Source: UBA3263 sp964554665 (GTDB taxonomy: Bacteria > Bacteroidota > Bacteroidia > Bacteroidales > Muribaculaceae). Taken from it: DNA of 18,060 nt. A program made the position numbers and the translations under genes. Numbering within the stretch: position 1 is the first letter of the stretch; each line of letters opens with the position of its first letter. The stretch spans positions 1-18,060 of the forward strand of contig CAZKPP010000043.1 of assembly GCA_964554665.1 (NCBI GenBank), read 5' to 3'. The notes under the pieces are model-generated. The model was not told the origin of the DNA and did not search any database. It saw nothing but the letters and a program-made list of their open reading frames with translations. Of this stretch, positions 8,484-16,944 are shown piece by piece.

Positions 8484-8570
8484 CGTCCACTTGCGGGGGC
8501 GATGGCGGCTCGCCATCGCGCAGCGTCGCGTAAGCGTGTGGGCAAGCTGCCCACACCCCCGGGGTGAACG
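8484..8570. repeat. REP-like nested palindromic element
   Basis: The gene-free stretch 8370-8700 holds the ftsX promoter, this element and the promoter of the next gene. The element has two perfect hairpins, each with 9-bp arms and a 3-base loop: GCGATGGCG at 8499-8507 pairing with 8511-8519, and GTGTGGGCA at 8536-8544 pairing with 8548-8556. Imperfect outer arms lie at 8484-8499 (CGTCCACTTGCGGGGG) and 8556-8570. It contains no ORF. The design resembles REP/BIME or small MITE-like repeats. It may also act as a bidirectional stop between the two divergent promoters, but it lacks a U-tract. Part of it recurs at 9907-9927. Confidence 0.75.
8544..8564 (+). repeat. Direct repeat, left copy, flanking the DUF1016 gene
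   Basis: Twenty-one bases beginning AAGCTGCCCACAC and ending CCCGGGG. It recurs in the same orientation at 9907-9927 with a single C/T difference. This copy forms the right half of the second hairpin of the REP-like element. Confidence 0.85.
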
Positions 8571-8639
8571 TCCGCAAATTTTCATTTTCCGGGGGAATTT
8601 GTATTTTTACAACATAACCATCGTTATTTGACCTTGAGG

Positions 8640-8670
8640 TTGCTCATGTCGGAATAAATTGCTAAATTTG
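8640..8670 (+). promoter_or_regulatory. Promoter of the DUF1016 nuclease gene
   Basis: TTG at 8640-8642, a 20-bp spacer, then TAAATTTG at 8663-8670, a perfect TAnnTTTG -7 box. Expected transcription start is near 8675, leaving a leader of about 25 nt before the ATG at 8701. This placement argues against any start codon upstream of 8675. Confidence 0.65.
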
Positions 8671-8700
8671 CATACTTGGCAACCAAAATGGCTAACAGCA

Positions 8701-9891
8701 ATGGCAAAATCAATTACAATATTAGATCCCGAATATCGAAAGTGGGTTCAAGAGCTCAAAGAGCGCTACCGTCGCAGTCAGATTAAAGCTGCAGTTAAGG
8801 TGAATCAAGAGATGATTCAGTATTATTGGGATCTTGGGCGTGACATCGTAGAGATGCAAGTTGAGCAACGTTGGGGAGAAAAGGTGATACCCAATTTGGC
8901 TGTAGACCTAAAGCGGGAAATGCCGGATGCAACAGGTTTGTCGCGCGCAAATCTGTATTATGCCAGGAAGTTCTATCTACTCTATAGTAAGCAATTGAAG
9001 AAACTGAAAGAGGCTATCGTTAAAGATGTTCCTCAGTCAGATGTAATTGTCCAACAAGTTGCCGGACAGTTGCAGACATCACGGGATATGCAAATTGTCC
9101 AACAAGCTGTTGAACAATTTATGAATGCCATATATTCGGTGCCCTGGGGCCATCACACGCACCTTTTGGATAAGTTCTCAGATGCTCCTGAAAAGGCTAT
9201 GTTCTACATGCGTCAGACCATTCAAAACAGCTGGAGTCGCGCTATGATGGACCATTTTATTGCATCAGACCTGTATGCCCGAGAGGGTAAGGCTCTTACA
9301 AATTTCTCTCGAACGTTGCCGGAGGTTACCGGCGATTTGGCCCAAGAACTAACCAAAGATCCATATAGTTTTGCCTTTACGGGTATTACCGGGAAATACA
9401 ATGAACGAATTTTGAAGGATGCACTTCTCGCTAATATCACTAAATTCTTGATAGAACTCGGAACCGGTTTTGCATATGTTGGGAAAGAATACCGATTAAA
9501 AATCGGCGAAACGGAAAATTTTATTGACCTGTTATTCTACAATTTAAATCTTTCTTGTTACGTAGTTGTTGAGGTCAAGATAGGAAGATTGGCCTTCGCA
9601 GATGCCGGACAGTTGGGTGGTTATATCGTTGCATGCAATCATCTTCTTCGCAAAGAAGGGCGAGACAATCCAACTATTGGTCTGCTGATATGCAAAGAAA
9701 AAGACCGTGTTGTGGCACAATACGCACTCGAAGCGAGTAGTCAACCGCTTGGTATCTCTGAATACGACCTTGCGAAACTTTATCCTGAAAAGATTGATGG
9801 CATGATTCCAACAATCGAGGAATTAGAGAGTTCTTTGGAAAATACTACAGTCGAAGGCAAACCGCAAGTCGATCACAAAGGGCAGATCTGA
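8701..9891 (+). CDS. DUF1016/YhcG-type PD-(D/E)XK nuclease domain protein
   Basis: A 396-residue protein with two parts. The N-terminal helical DUF1016 region includes YYWDLGRDIVEMQ, LSRANLYYARKFYLLY and VPWGHHTHLLDKF. The C-terminal PD-(D/E)XK nuclease fold has Asp276 in NFIDLLFYN and Glu291/Lys293 in VVVEVKIG, so the catalytic triad is intact. Relatives often sit near restriction-modification or other defence genes, and the family is thought to act on DNA; here it stands alone. ATG 8701 is chosen because the promoter -7 box ends at 8670; an in-frame TTG at 8659 lies inside that promoter. The coding sequence is visibly more AT-rich than its neighbours and is bracketed by a 21-bp direct repeat, which points to acquisition by transfer. 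The biological target is unknown. Confidence 0.9.
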   Translation: MAKSITILDPEYRKWVQELKERYRRSQIKAAVKVNQEMIQYYWDLGRDIVEMQVEQRWGEKVIPNLAVDLKREMPDATGLSRANLYYARKFYLLYSKQLKKLKEAIVKDVPQSDVIVQQVAGQLQTSRDMQIVQQAVEQFMNAIYSVPWGHHTHLLDKFSDAPEKAMFYMRQTIQNSWSRAMMDHFIASDLYAREGKALTNFSRTLPEVTGDLAQELTKDPYSFAFTGITGKYNERILKDALLANITKFLIELGTGFAYVGKEYRLKIGETENFIDLLFYNLNLSCYVVVEVKIGRLAFADAGQLGGYIVACNHLLRKEGRDNPTIGLLICKEKDRVVAQYALEASSQPLGISEYDLAKLYPEKIDGMIPTIEELESSLENTTVEGKPQVDHKGQI

Positions 9892-9906
9892 CGAGACTGA
9901 ACTCTG

Positions 9907-9927
9907 AAGCTGCCCACACTCCCGGGG
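9907..9927 (+). repeat. Direct repeat, right copy, flanking the DUF1016 gene
   Basis: Twenty of 21 bases match 8544-8564. This copy lies in the 38-bp convergent gap between the nuclease stop and the stop of the LysE-family gene, ending two bases before the latter. Only the right half of the REP-like element is present here; the left hairpin arms are missing. Confidence 0.85.
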
Positions 9928-9929
9928 GG

Positions 9930-10568
9930 TTACAGGTCGACGAGGGCGGTGAAGGTGCCGACTACAGCGAAGAGGATGAGCAGGGAGCCGATGATGCGGT
10001 TGAGCAGGTAGAGGGAGCGCACGTTGAAGTGGGTGCGCATTTTGTTGACCAGGAAGGTTATGAGGAACCACCAGGTGAGGGCGCCCACGGCTATTGAAAT
10101 ATAGCCGGCAATGTAGTGATAATACCTGAATTCGGGCAACAGGAAGTTGAACCGCGCAAAGAGGCCGATGATGAAAAAGAGTATCAGCGGGTTGGAAACG
10201 GTGAGCAGGAAGCCGGTTACGATGTCTTTCCAGTAGGTGTTGGCTTCGGCAACGTCGGGGCGCCGGAGGTCTTTGGCGGGGTTTTTGCGGAATAGGTATA
10301 TGCCGAATAGGGCAATGGCTATAGAGCCGAAAATCTGGAGCAGCAGTTGCTGCGACGCTATGAAGTCGGTTATAAATGCGATGCCTGCGCCGGTGAGTAT
10401 GCAGTAGAAAAGGTCGGAAATCGACGCGCCGATGCCGGTGAAGAATGCCGGCCAGCGACCCTTGTTGAGGGTGCGCTGGATAACCAGCATGCCGATCGGG
10501 CCCATGGGGGCGGAGATGAGCACGCCGATGGCGAAGCCGCGCATTAAAGCGTAAATCAGATGTTCCAT
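9930..10568 (-). CDS. LysE/RhtB-family exporter
   Basis: A 212-residue inner-membrane protein with about six hydrophobic segments, as expected for LysE/RhtB amino-acid exporters. The N-terminal motif GVLISAPMGPIGMLVIQRTL (about residues 15-34), followed by GRWPAFFTGIGASISDLFYC, is the family signature, and the mid-protein SNPLILFFIIGLFARF fits too. Members export lysine, threonine, homoserine lactones or other small solutes; the substrate cannot be inferred here. The start ATG directly abuts the stop of the DAACS symporter gene (TAAATG), so it is the last gene of the lipoprotein-cvpA-sufB-symporter operon. Confidence 0.88.
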   Translation of the reverse strand: MEHLIYALMRGFAIGVLISAPMGPIGMLVIQRTLNKGRWPAFFTGIGASISDLFYCILTGAGIAFITDFIASQQLLLQIFGSIAIALFGIYLFRKNPAKDLRRPDVAEANTYWKDIVTGFLLTVSNPLILFFIIGLFARFNFLLPEFRYYHYIAGYISIAVGALTWWFLITFLVNKMRTHFNVRSLYLLNRIIGSLLILFAVVGTFTALVDL

Positions 10569-11734
10569 TTATTCTGTGGTGGTGCCGGCGGGCGGAGTGG
10601 GGAATATGCGGTTGATTATGAGGGCTATGGCGCCGTCGCCGGTGACGTTGCAGGCGGTGCCGAAGGAGTCCATAGTAATATAGAGGGCAATCATCAGGGC
10701 GTTGTCGGATTCGGAGAAGCCGAGCATCGACGACAGCAGGCCCAGCGAGGCCATGATTGCGCCGCCCGGAACGCCGGGGGCGGCAATAATGGTTATGCCG
10801 AGCATGGCTATGAATCCGGCGAACTGGCCTACGCTCCACGGCATGCCCTGCATGATCATCAGGGCCAGGGCGCATGAGGTGATTTTCAGCGCGGAGCCCG
10901 ACATGTGGATAGTTGCGCAGAGCGGCACTACGAAGCCGGCCGTAGACTCGTTGACGCCCAGGGTTTTGACCTGGCGCAGCGTAACGGGAATCGTGGCCGC
11001 GGAGCTTTGGGTGCCGAGGGCGGTGAAGTAGGCCGGTAGCATGGTTTTCAGCGCCTTGAGCGGGTTGCGGCGGTCAACGATGCCGGCAATGGTGAATTGC
11101 CCGAGCAGCAAGGCTATGTGCATGGCAAAGATTATGGCGATAATGCTGACGAAGGTCATCATTACGCGGCCCACCTGCCCCTCCATGGTCATTGACATGA
11201 AAATGCCGAAAATATAGATTGGCAGCAGCGGAATAATCACTCCCATGATGGTGCGCGAAATAATGTCGCGAAACTCGTTGAAGCCGCGCTTGAGGGCCGA
11301 CGAGTTGCAGTAGGCCATGCCCAGGCCCATAACGAAGGCCAGGACCAGGGCGGTCATCACCCCGAACAGCGGCGGTATTTCGACGGTGAAGAATGCCTCG
11401 GGGGCTGCGGCGTGGGCTTCGAGGGCCTCTACCGCTCCGCCGGAGGTTATCAGCTTGGGGAAGGCCCAGGCGCTGACTCCGAAGGCAAACCAGCCCGAGG
11501 CCATGGTCATGGCGTAGGCTATCAGCGCCGTTACGGCGAGCATCTTGCCCGCCTTGGAGCCGATTTCGGCAATGGCGGGGGCCACGTAGCCGAGAATCAG
11601 CAGCGGGATTATGAATCCGAGAAATTGCGAGAATATCGCGTTGAAGGTCATGAACAGGCGGGCGCCCCAGACCGGCATGATGTAGCCGGCGCCGATGCCC
11701 GCGACGATTGCAATGAGTATGCGGACAAGCAGTT

Positions 11735-11738
<4 letters not shown>
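10569..11738 (-). CDS. DAACS-family cation symporter, possibly for neutral amino acids
   Basis: A 389-residue member of the dicarboxylate/amino acid:cation symporter family, an inner-membrane Na+ or H+ coupled importer. Family landmarks are SSAATIPVTLRQVKTLGV (first re-entrant hairpin), GVPGGAIMASLG (second hairpin) and the TM8 motif DSFGTACNVTGD (residues 357-368). The arginine that binds the acidic side chain in GltPh (Arg397) is Gly360 here, and the NMDGT motif is HMSGS (278-282). By family knowledge this argues against glutamate or dicarboxylates and towards neutral substrates, as in SstT, which has a similarly altered NMDGT motif. The start overlaps the sufB stop by ATGA. The family is sure; the substrate is inference. 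Confidence 0.9.
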
Positions 11739-13192
<1,454 letters not shown>

Positions 13193-13654
13193 TTATGATG
13201 CGTTATATAAGGTTAGTGCGAGCCCGAACAGGCGCGGAGCAAACGCCGCGGTCCATTGCGAGAACGGGGCGGAAAACAGCGTGGTTTCGGGGGCACACAT
13301 TATTAACAGGTTTATGATTAGCGAAGTTACCAGCAGCCAGGTAATAGCCCCGATAATTGCTCCAAGCAGGCGGTTGAGCCACTGAAGCAACAGCACTTTC
13401 ACCGTCAGGTGAAGAACCCGGGTTATCAGCTTGACCACTAAAAAACAGAGGATATAAACAATTGCGTAGCAGGGAAACGACGGCAGCTGAAGTTTGGCGG
13501 CAAGAGCCGGGCCAAACAGCTGCGCGCCAACAAGGCCGATCAGAAAGCTCAAAACGGTGGCTGCCTGCGATATTGCACCGCGCCAACCGCCGTAGACGGC
13601 GTTGCCCGCTGTGCCGAGAATCAGTACCCACCCTATGATTTGAGCCGTAGTCAT
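13193..13654 (-). CDS. CvpA family membrane protein
   Basis: A 153-residue inner-membrane protein with four hydrophobic segments (about residues 5-22, 28-45, 62-82 and 98-120). It matches the CvpA (colicin V production) family, with GWRGAISQAATVLSFLIGL and the late segment WLNRLLGAIIGAITWLLV as typical parts. CvpA proteins are linked to envelope homeostasis and colicin V secretion, but their molecular activity is not settled. The start shares a base with the upstream lipoprotein stop (TAATG), and the stop abuts sufB. As I recall, a cvpA-sufB neighbourhood is common in Bacteroides. Confidence 0.86.
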   Translation of the reverse strand: MTTAQIIGWVLILGTAGNAVYGGWRGAISQAATVLSFLIGLVGAQLFGPALAAKLQLPSFPCYAIVYILCFLVVKLITRVLHLTVKVLLLQWLNRLLGAIIGAITWLLVTSLIINLLIMCAPETTLFSAPFSQWTAAFAPRLFGLALTLYNAS

Positions 13655-14346
13655 TATTGGTCGAAACGTTCTTTAAGTACACTTATGGCCGGATTTTTCA
13701 GCTCAATGCGCCGGTCGCCGTCGAGCAGATAAATCGACGGCATCTGGCGGATCATATAAATATCGTTGGCCATTACGTCGTCGCGGTCGAAGGCCGCAAT
13801 CCAGTTCTCGGGCAGCCCGGTGCGCGTCGCCTCCCAGCGCTTATAGGGAGTTTCGATGCACACGGCCAGCACCTGCGGCAGGTTGCGGAAGTTGCGCAGC
13901 CGGTCAATGGTTTCGCGGCAGTGGCCGCAGTCGGGGTTATAGAACATAACCAGCAGCGGCTCGCCGGGGCGGAACGAAAGCAGGGTGTTTTCCGAGGCTT
14001 CGGGGGTTGCGAAGCGGAAATCGGCGGCTATGGCTCCGCGGGGGTTGACTTCGCAAACGTCGTGGAGCATCCATTCGGCCGTGGCTTTTTGGGAGTCGGA
14101 GAGTTTGCCGGTGGCGAGGGCTGCGCGTAGCAGCTCGGCCATGCGCTCTTCGTCAACGTCGAAAACCGTATTTTCGGCGGCTTCCAGCAGGCGGTCGAGG
14201 GCGCCGGCGTCGGCCGCGCGGCCAACTATGGTTTGGGCATCGCCTTGGTGGAGATTGTCGGGCACGGTCCATTGGCGGTTTGCGCCGCATCCTATAAGAA
14301 GCGGTGTGCTAACCAAAGCTGCAAAAATCGATTTTACGCACTTCAT
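13654..14346 (-). CDS. Thioredoxin-like lipoprotein
   Basis: A 230-residue lipoprotein. The signal peptide KCVKSIFAALVSTPLLIGC ends in a lipobox with Cys20. A helical linker (about residues 30-105) is followed by a thioredoxin fold with LLVMFYNPDCGHCRETIDRL, the CGHC pair at 140-143, and a cis-proline in RQMPSIYLLDGD. The layout resembles the DUF5106/TlpA-like lipoproteins of Bacteroidales. The probable role is periplasmic disulfide reduction or exchange, with DsbD in this window a possible electron donor (inference). The start is ATG 14346, because it gives an intact lipoprotein signal and has a consensus promoter 6 bp upstream; the open frame to 14538 is not translated in this view. It is the first gene of the sufB operon. 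Confidence 0.85.
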   Translation of the reverse strand: MKCVKSIFAALVSTPLLIGCGANRQWTVPDNLHQGDAQTIVGRAADAGALDRLLEAAENTVFDVDEERMAELLRAALATGKLSDSQKATAEWMLHDVCEVNPRGAIAADFRFATPEASENTLLSFRPGEPLLVMFYNPDCGHCRETIDRLRNFRNLPQVLAVCIETPYKRWEATRTGLPENWIAAFDRDDVMANDIYMIRQMPSIYLLDGDRRIELKNPAISVLKERFDQ

Positions 14347-14352
14347 CGCCTG

Positions 14353-14383
14353 CAAAGTTACAAAAATTCCCCCTATCCTCAAA
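14353..14383 (-). promoter_or_regulatory. Consensus promoter of the lipoprotein-cvpA-sufB operon
   Basis: On the minus strand TTTG (14380-14383) is followed after exactly 19 bp by TAACTTTG (14353-14360), a full match to the Bacteroidales promoter consensus. The -7 box ends six bases before the ATG at 14346, implying a leaderless or nearly leaderless transcript. Confidence 0.85.
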
Positions 14384-14410
14384 ATTTCATGCGGCCCGGT
14401 GCCGTGCGGG

Positions 14411-14468
14411 TAAAAAAATAGCCCCTCCGGGGGCGGGCAGCGGTTAGCTGAAGGCGAGGCCGGAGGGG
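14411..14468 (-). terminator. Intrinsic terminator overlapping the end of a small ORF
   Basis: Read on the minus strand, CCCCTCCGG (plus 14460-14468) pairs perfectly with CCGGAGGGG (plus 14422-14430) across a 29-nt loop. One base later comes TATTTTTTTA (plus 14411-14420). A G/C-only-rich 9-bp stem followed by seven U residues is a strong rho-independent signal. The loop can form a small inner stem (CAGC/GCTG). It lies upstream of the lipoprotein promoter, so it ends a separate transcript. Confidence 0.75.
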
Positions 14469-14578
14469 GAATAAGCGCGGGCGAACTGGCGGATGATTGA
14501 AAGGGTGATTGCCCGCGGCGATTGTTGGTTGGCAACATCGGAGGCCGCCGGAAGAGTAGGAGTAGATGATTCTGTCAT
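14444..14578 (-). CDS. Putative 44-residue peptide ending in a terminator hairpin
   Basis: ATG at 14576-14578, stop TAA at 14444-14446. The N-terminal half is low-complexity and rich in Ser, Thr, Pro and Ala. The C-terminal half reads AITLSIIRQFARAYSPSG, then LAFS, a basic amphipathic stretch. I have an impression that short Bacteroidales ORFs with an IRQFARxY core recur in other genomes, but cannot confirm it here. Codons for SPSG and the stop lie within the terminator hairpin (left arm 14460-14468), so a ribosome reaching the end would melt the stem. No TAnnTTTG promoter is evident upstream between 14579 and 14764. It could be a real microprotein, a leader-peptide attenuator or a chance ORF. 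Function is unknown. Confidence 0.5.
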   Translation of the reverse strand: MTESSTPTLPAASDVANQQSPRAITLSIIRQFARAYSPSGLAFS

Positions 14579-14652
14579 AGGCAGTCGGGATTATAAATGT
14601 GATTACGTAATTTTAACGGCCGGCAGGGGCGTTTTATTGTGTTTTTACCCGA

Positions 14653-14668
14653 TATGTTTTAAAACATA
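14653..14668. promoter_or_regulatory. Perfect 16-bp palindrome, candidate CRP-family operator
   Basis: TATGTTTTAAAACATA is a perfect dyad. Read as TATGT-N6-ACATA it has the 5-6-5 geometry of CRP-family sites. Its centre is about 55 bp upstream of the expected start of the EF-G2 transcript, a suitable place for an activator. In B. thetaiotaomicron the EF-G2 gene is reported to be activated by a CRP-like starvation regulator (Cur, BT4338). That this palindrome is the equivalent site is inference; I do not recall the published motif in detail. Confidence 0.55.
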
Positions 14669-14677
14669 CGGCCGAAC

Positions 14678-14710
14678 TTGCACATGTTCGCGGAAATTTT
14701 CGTAACTTGT
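14678..14710 (+). promoter_or_regulatory. Weak-consensus promoter of the EF-G2 gene
   Basis: TTG at 14678-14680, a 22-bp spacer, and TAACTTGT at 14703-14710, one step off TAnnTTTG and preceded by the common AATTTTCG context. The departure from consensus in both spacing and -7 box would fit dependence on an activator. The leader to the ATG at 14765 would be about 50 nt. The rest of the 14347-14764 gap holds the features listed and an unassigned 10-bp palindrome, ATTACGTAAT (14602-14611). Confidence 0.5.
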
Positions 14711-14764
14711 GGGCATCTTAAATCATGAATTTTTAAATAACCAACCTTAAATCCCCATACCGGA

Positions 14765-16924
14765 ATGAAAGTCTACAAAACCAAAGAAATTAAAAACATT
14801 GCCCTGCTCGGTAGCAAGGGCTCCGGAAAAACCACACTCGCAGAAGCTATGCTCTATGAGTGTGGAGTTATAAAACGCCGCGGCACGGTCGATGCCGGTA
14901 ACACCGTCAGCGACTACTTCCCCGTTGAAAAAGAATATGGCTATTCGGTGTTCTCTACCGTATTCTATGCCGAATTCCTTGGAAAGAAACTTAACTTTAT
15001 TGACTGCCCCGGCGCCGACGACTTTGTTGGCTCGGCAATCACCGCGCTCAACGTTACCGATACGGGCGTTATCGTTGTTAATGCGCAATATGGCGTTGAA
15101 GTTGGTACGCAAAACATTTTCCGCACCACTTCGTCGCTGAAAAAGCCCGTGATATTCGCCATAAACCAGCTCGATGGCGAAAAGGCCGACTATGAAAACG
15201 TTATCGAACAGATGCGCGAAGTGTTCGGCCCCAAAGTAGTGCAAATCCAATATCCGCTGCAGTGTGGTCCGGGCTTCAATGCCATGATCGACGTGCTGCT
15301 GATGAAAAAATATCAGTGGGGTCCCGACGGCGGTGTGCCCACTATCACCGAAATTCCCGCCGAAGAAATGGAGCGCGCAACCGAACTCAACAAAATTCTG
15401 GTTGAAGCTGCTGCCGAAAACGACGAATCGCTCATGGAAAAATTCTTCGACGCAGGCCATCTGACCGAAGACGAAATGCGCGAAGGTATCCGCAAGGGCC
15501 TGGTTGACCGCTCGATATATCCGGTGTTCTGCGTGAGCGCCGCCAAAGACATGGGTGTTCGCCGCATGATGGAATTCCTCGGCAACGTAGTTCCCTTCGT
15601 TGAAGAAATGCCCGCCCCGCAGGCTACTGACGGCACGGTTGTTAAACCCGACAGCAACGGCCCGCTCAGCCTCTACGTGTTCAAAACCTCCGTTGAGCCG
15701 CACATCGGCGAAGTTTCATACTTCAAGGTTATGAGCGGCACCCTCAAGGCAGGTGCCGACCTGACTAACGTGTCGCGCGACGAATCCAAGGAGCGACTTG
15801 CTCAGCTCTACACCGTTTGCGGCCAGATTCGCACCCAGGTTGATGAACTCTGTGCCGGCGACATAGGCGCCACCGTTAAGCTCAAAGACGTTCGCACCGG
15901 CAACACCCTCGATGCCAAGGGCTGCGACTGGGCCTACGACTTTATCCGCTATCCCGAGCCCAAATATACCCGCGCGGTGCGCCCCGTAACCGAAAGCGAC
16001 TCCGAAAAGCTGATGGAAATTCTGACGCGTATGCACGAAGAAGACCCCACATGGGTTGTTGAGCAGAGCCGCGAACTCAAGCAGATTCTGATTAAGGGCC
16101 AGGGCGAATTCCACCTGCGCATTCTTAAATGGCGCGTTGAAAATAACGATAAGCTCCCTATCGTGTTTGAAGAGCCGAAGATTCCCTATCGCGAAACCAT
16201 CACCAAGGCCGCCCGCGCCGACTATCGCCACAAAAAGCAGAGCGGCGGCTCGGGCCAGTTCGGCGAAGTGCACCTGATTATCGAACCCTACACCGAAGGC
16301 ATGCCGGCCCCCGACACCTATCGCTTCGGCAACCAGGAGTTCAAAATGAACGTTCGCGACACCCAGGAAGTGCCTCTGCCTTGGGGCGGTAAGCTCGTGG
16401 TTGTGAACTGCATCGTTGGCGGCGCTATCGACGCCCGCTTCATCCCCGCGATTGTCAAAGGCCTCATGGACCGCATGGAACAGGGTCCGTTGACCGGCAG
16501 TTATGCCCGCGACGTGCGTGTTTGCATCTACGACGGCAAAATGCACCCGGTAGACTCCAACGAAATCTCCTTCCGTCTGGCCGGCCGCAATGCCTTCAGC
16601 GAAGCTTTCCGCAACGCCAACCCGAAGGTGCTGGAGCCTGTTTACGATGTTGACGTTATGGTTCCCGCCGACGTTATGGGCGACGTTATGAGCGACCTGC
16701 AGGGACGCCGCGCCATAATTATGGGCATGACTTCCGAAAACGGTTTTGAAAAGATTTCAGCCCGCGTTCCGCTCAAGGAAATGAGCTCTTATTCAACCGC
16801 GTTGAGTGCCATTACCGGCGGCCGCTCGTCGTTCACCATGCGCTTCAGCGGCTACGAGCTCACCCCCGGCGACGTTCAGGACAAGCTGCTTGCTGCCTAC
16901 GCCGCCACCCACGCCGACGACTGA
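14765..16924 (+). CDS. fusA2: EF-G paralogue of the EF-G2 type, catalytic histidine missing
   Basis: A 719-residue translational GTPase-fold protein with all five EF-G domains: G domain (about 9-295), II (298-390), III (405-480), IV (485-610) and V (618-705). The P-loop GSKGSGKT (16-23) is intact. However, switch II reads DCPGADDF, so the catalytic histidine (His92 in E. coli EF-G) is Ala84; the switch I RGITI core is YGYSV (58-62); and NKxD is NQLD (134-137). Domain IV has roughly 25 extra residues around 520-545. These traits match EF-G2 of B. thetaiotaomicron, reported to move tRNAs without GTP hydrolysis during carbon starvation and gut colonisation. It is thus probably a slow, energy-sparing translocase rather than the main EF-G. 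An older alternative role for such paralogues is ribosome protection as in Tet(O/M). It is monocistronic, with a palindrome and weak promoter upstream. Confidence 0.9.
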   Translation: MKVYKTKEIKNIALLGSKGSGKTTLAEAMLYECGVIKRRGTVDAGNTVSDYFPVEKEYGYSVFSTVFYAEFLGKKLNFIDCPGADDFVGSAITALNVTDTGVIVVNAQYGVEVGTQNIFRTTSSLKKPVIFAINQLDGEKADYENVIEQMREVFGPKVVQIQYPLQCGPGFNAMIDVLLMKKYQWGPDGGVPTITEIPAEEMERATELNKILVEAAAENDESLMEKFFDAGHLTEDEMREGIRKGLVDRSIYPVFCVSAAKDMGVRRMMEFLGNVVPFVEEMPAPQATDGTVVKPDSNGPLSLYVFKTSVEPHIGEVSYFKVMSGTLKAGADLTNVSRDESKERLAQLYTVCGQIRTQVDELCAGDIGATVKLKDVRTGNTLDAKGCDWAYDFIRYPEPKYTRAVRPVTESDSEKLMEILTRMHEEDPTWVVEQSRELKQILIKGQGEFHLRILKWRVENNDKLPIVFEEPKIPYRETITKAARADYRHKKQSGGSGQFGEVHLIIEPYTEGMPAPDTYRFGNQEFKMNVRDTQEVPLPWGGKLVVVNCIVGGAIDARFIPAIVKGLMDRMEQGPLTGSYARDVRVCIYDGKMHPVDSNEISFRLAGRNAFSEAFRNANPKVLEPVYDVDVMVPADVMGDVMSDLQGRRAIIMGMTSENGFEKISARVPLKEMSSYSTALSAITGGRSSFTMRFSGYELTPGDVQDKLLAAYAATHADD

Positions 16925-16944
16925 TTCCGATAAATAACTGACTT

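Noticed and set aside
8659..8700. TTG start at 8659 for the DUF1016 gene
   Set aside because: It lies inside the predicted -7 box and upstream of the expected transcription start; ATG 8701 gives the usual family N-terminus.
9823..10875. A 350-codon minus-strand frame across the ends of three genes
   Set aside because: It overlaps the nuclease, LysE-family and symporter genes in another frame, and its His/Arg/Pro-rich product is typical of shadow frames in GC-rich DNA.
14347..14538. Upstream extension of the thioredoxin-like lipoprotein to an ATG at 14538
   Set aside because: It would bury the lipoprotein signal, and it crosses both a strong terminator and the consensus promoter next to the ATG at 14346.
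14673..14690. Inverted repeat CGAAC-N8-GTTCG next to the EF-G2 promoter
   Set aside because: Arms are short and overlap the -33 element; the nearby perfect 16-bp dyad is a much better operator candidate.
14747..16546. Two long minus-strand reading frames (14747-15703 and 15716-16546) opposite the EF-G2 gene
   Set aside because: They lie wholly antisense to a clearly coding gene, lack any family pattern, and are open because of its codon bias.
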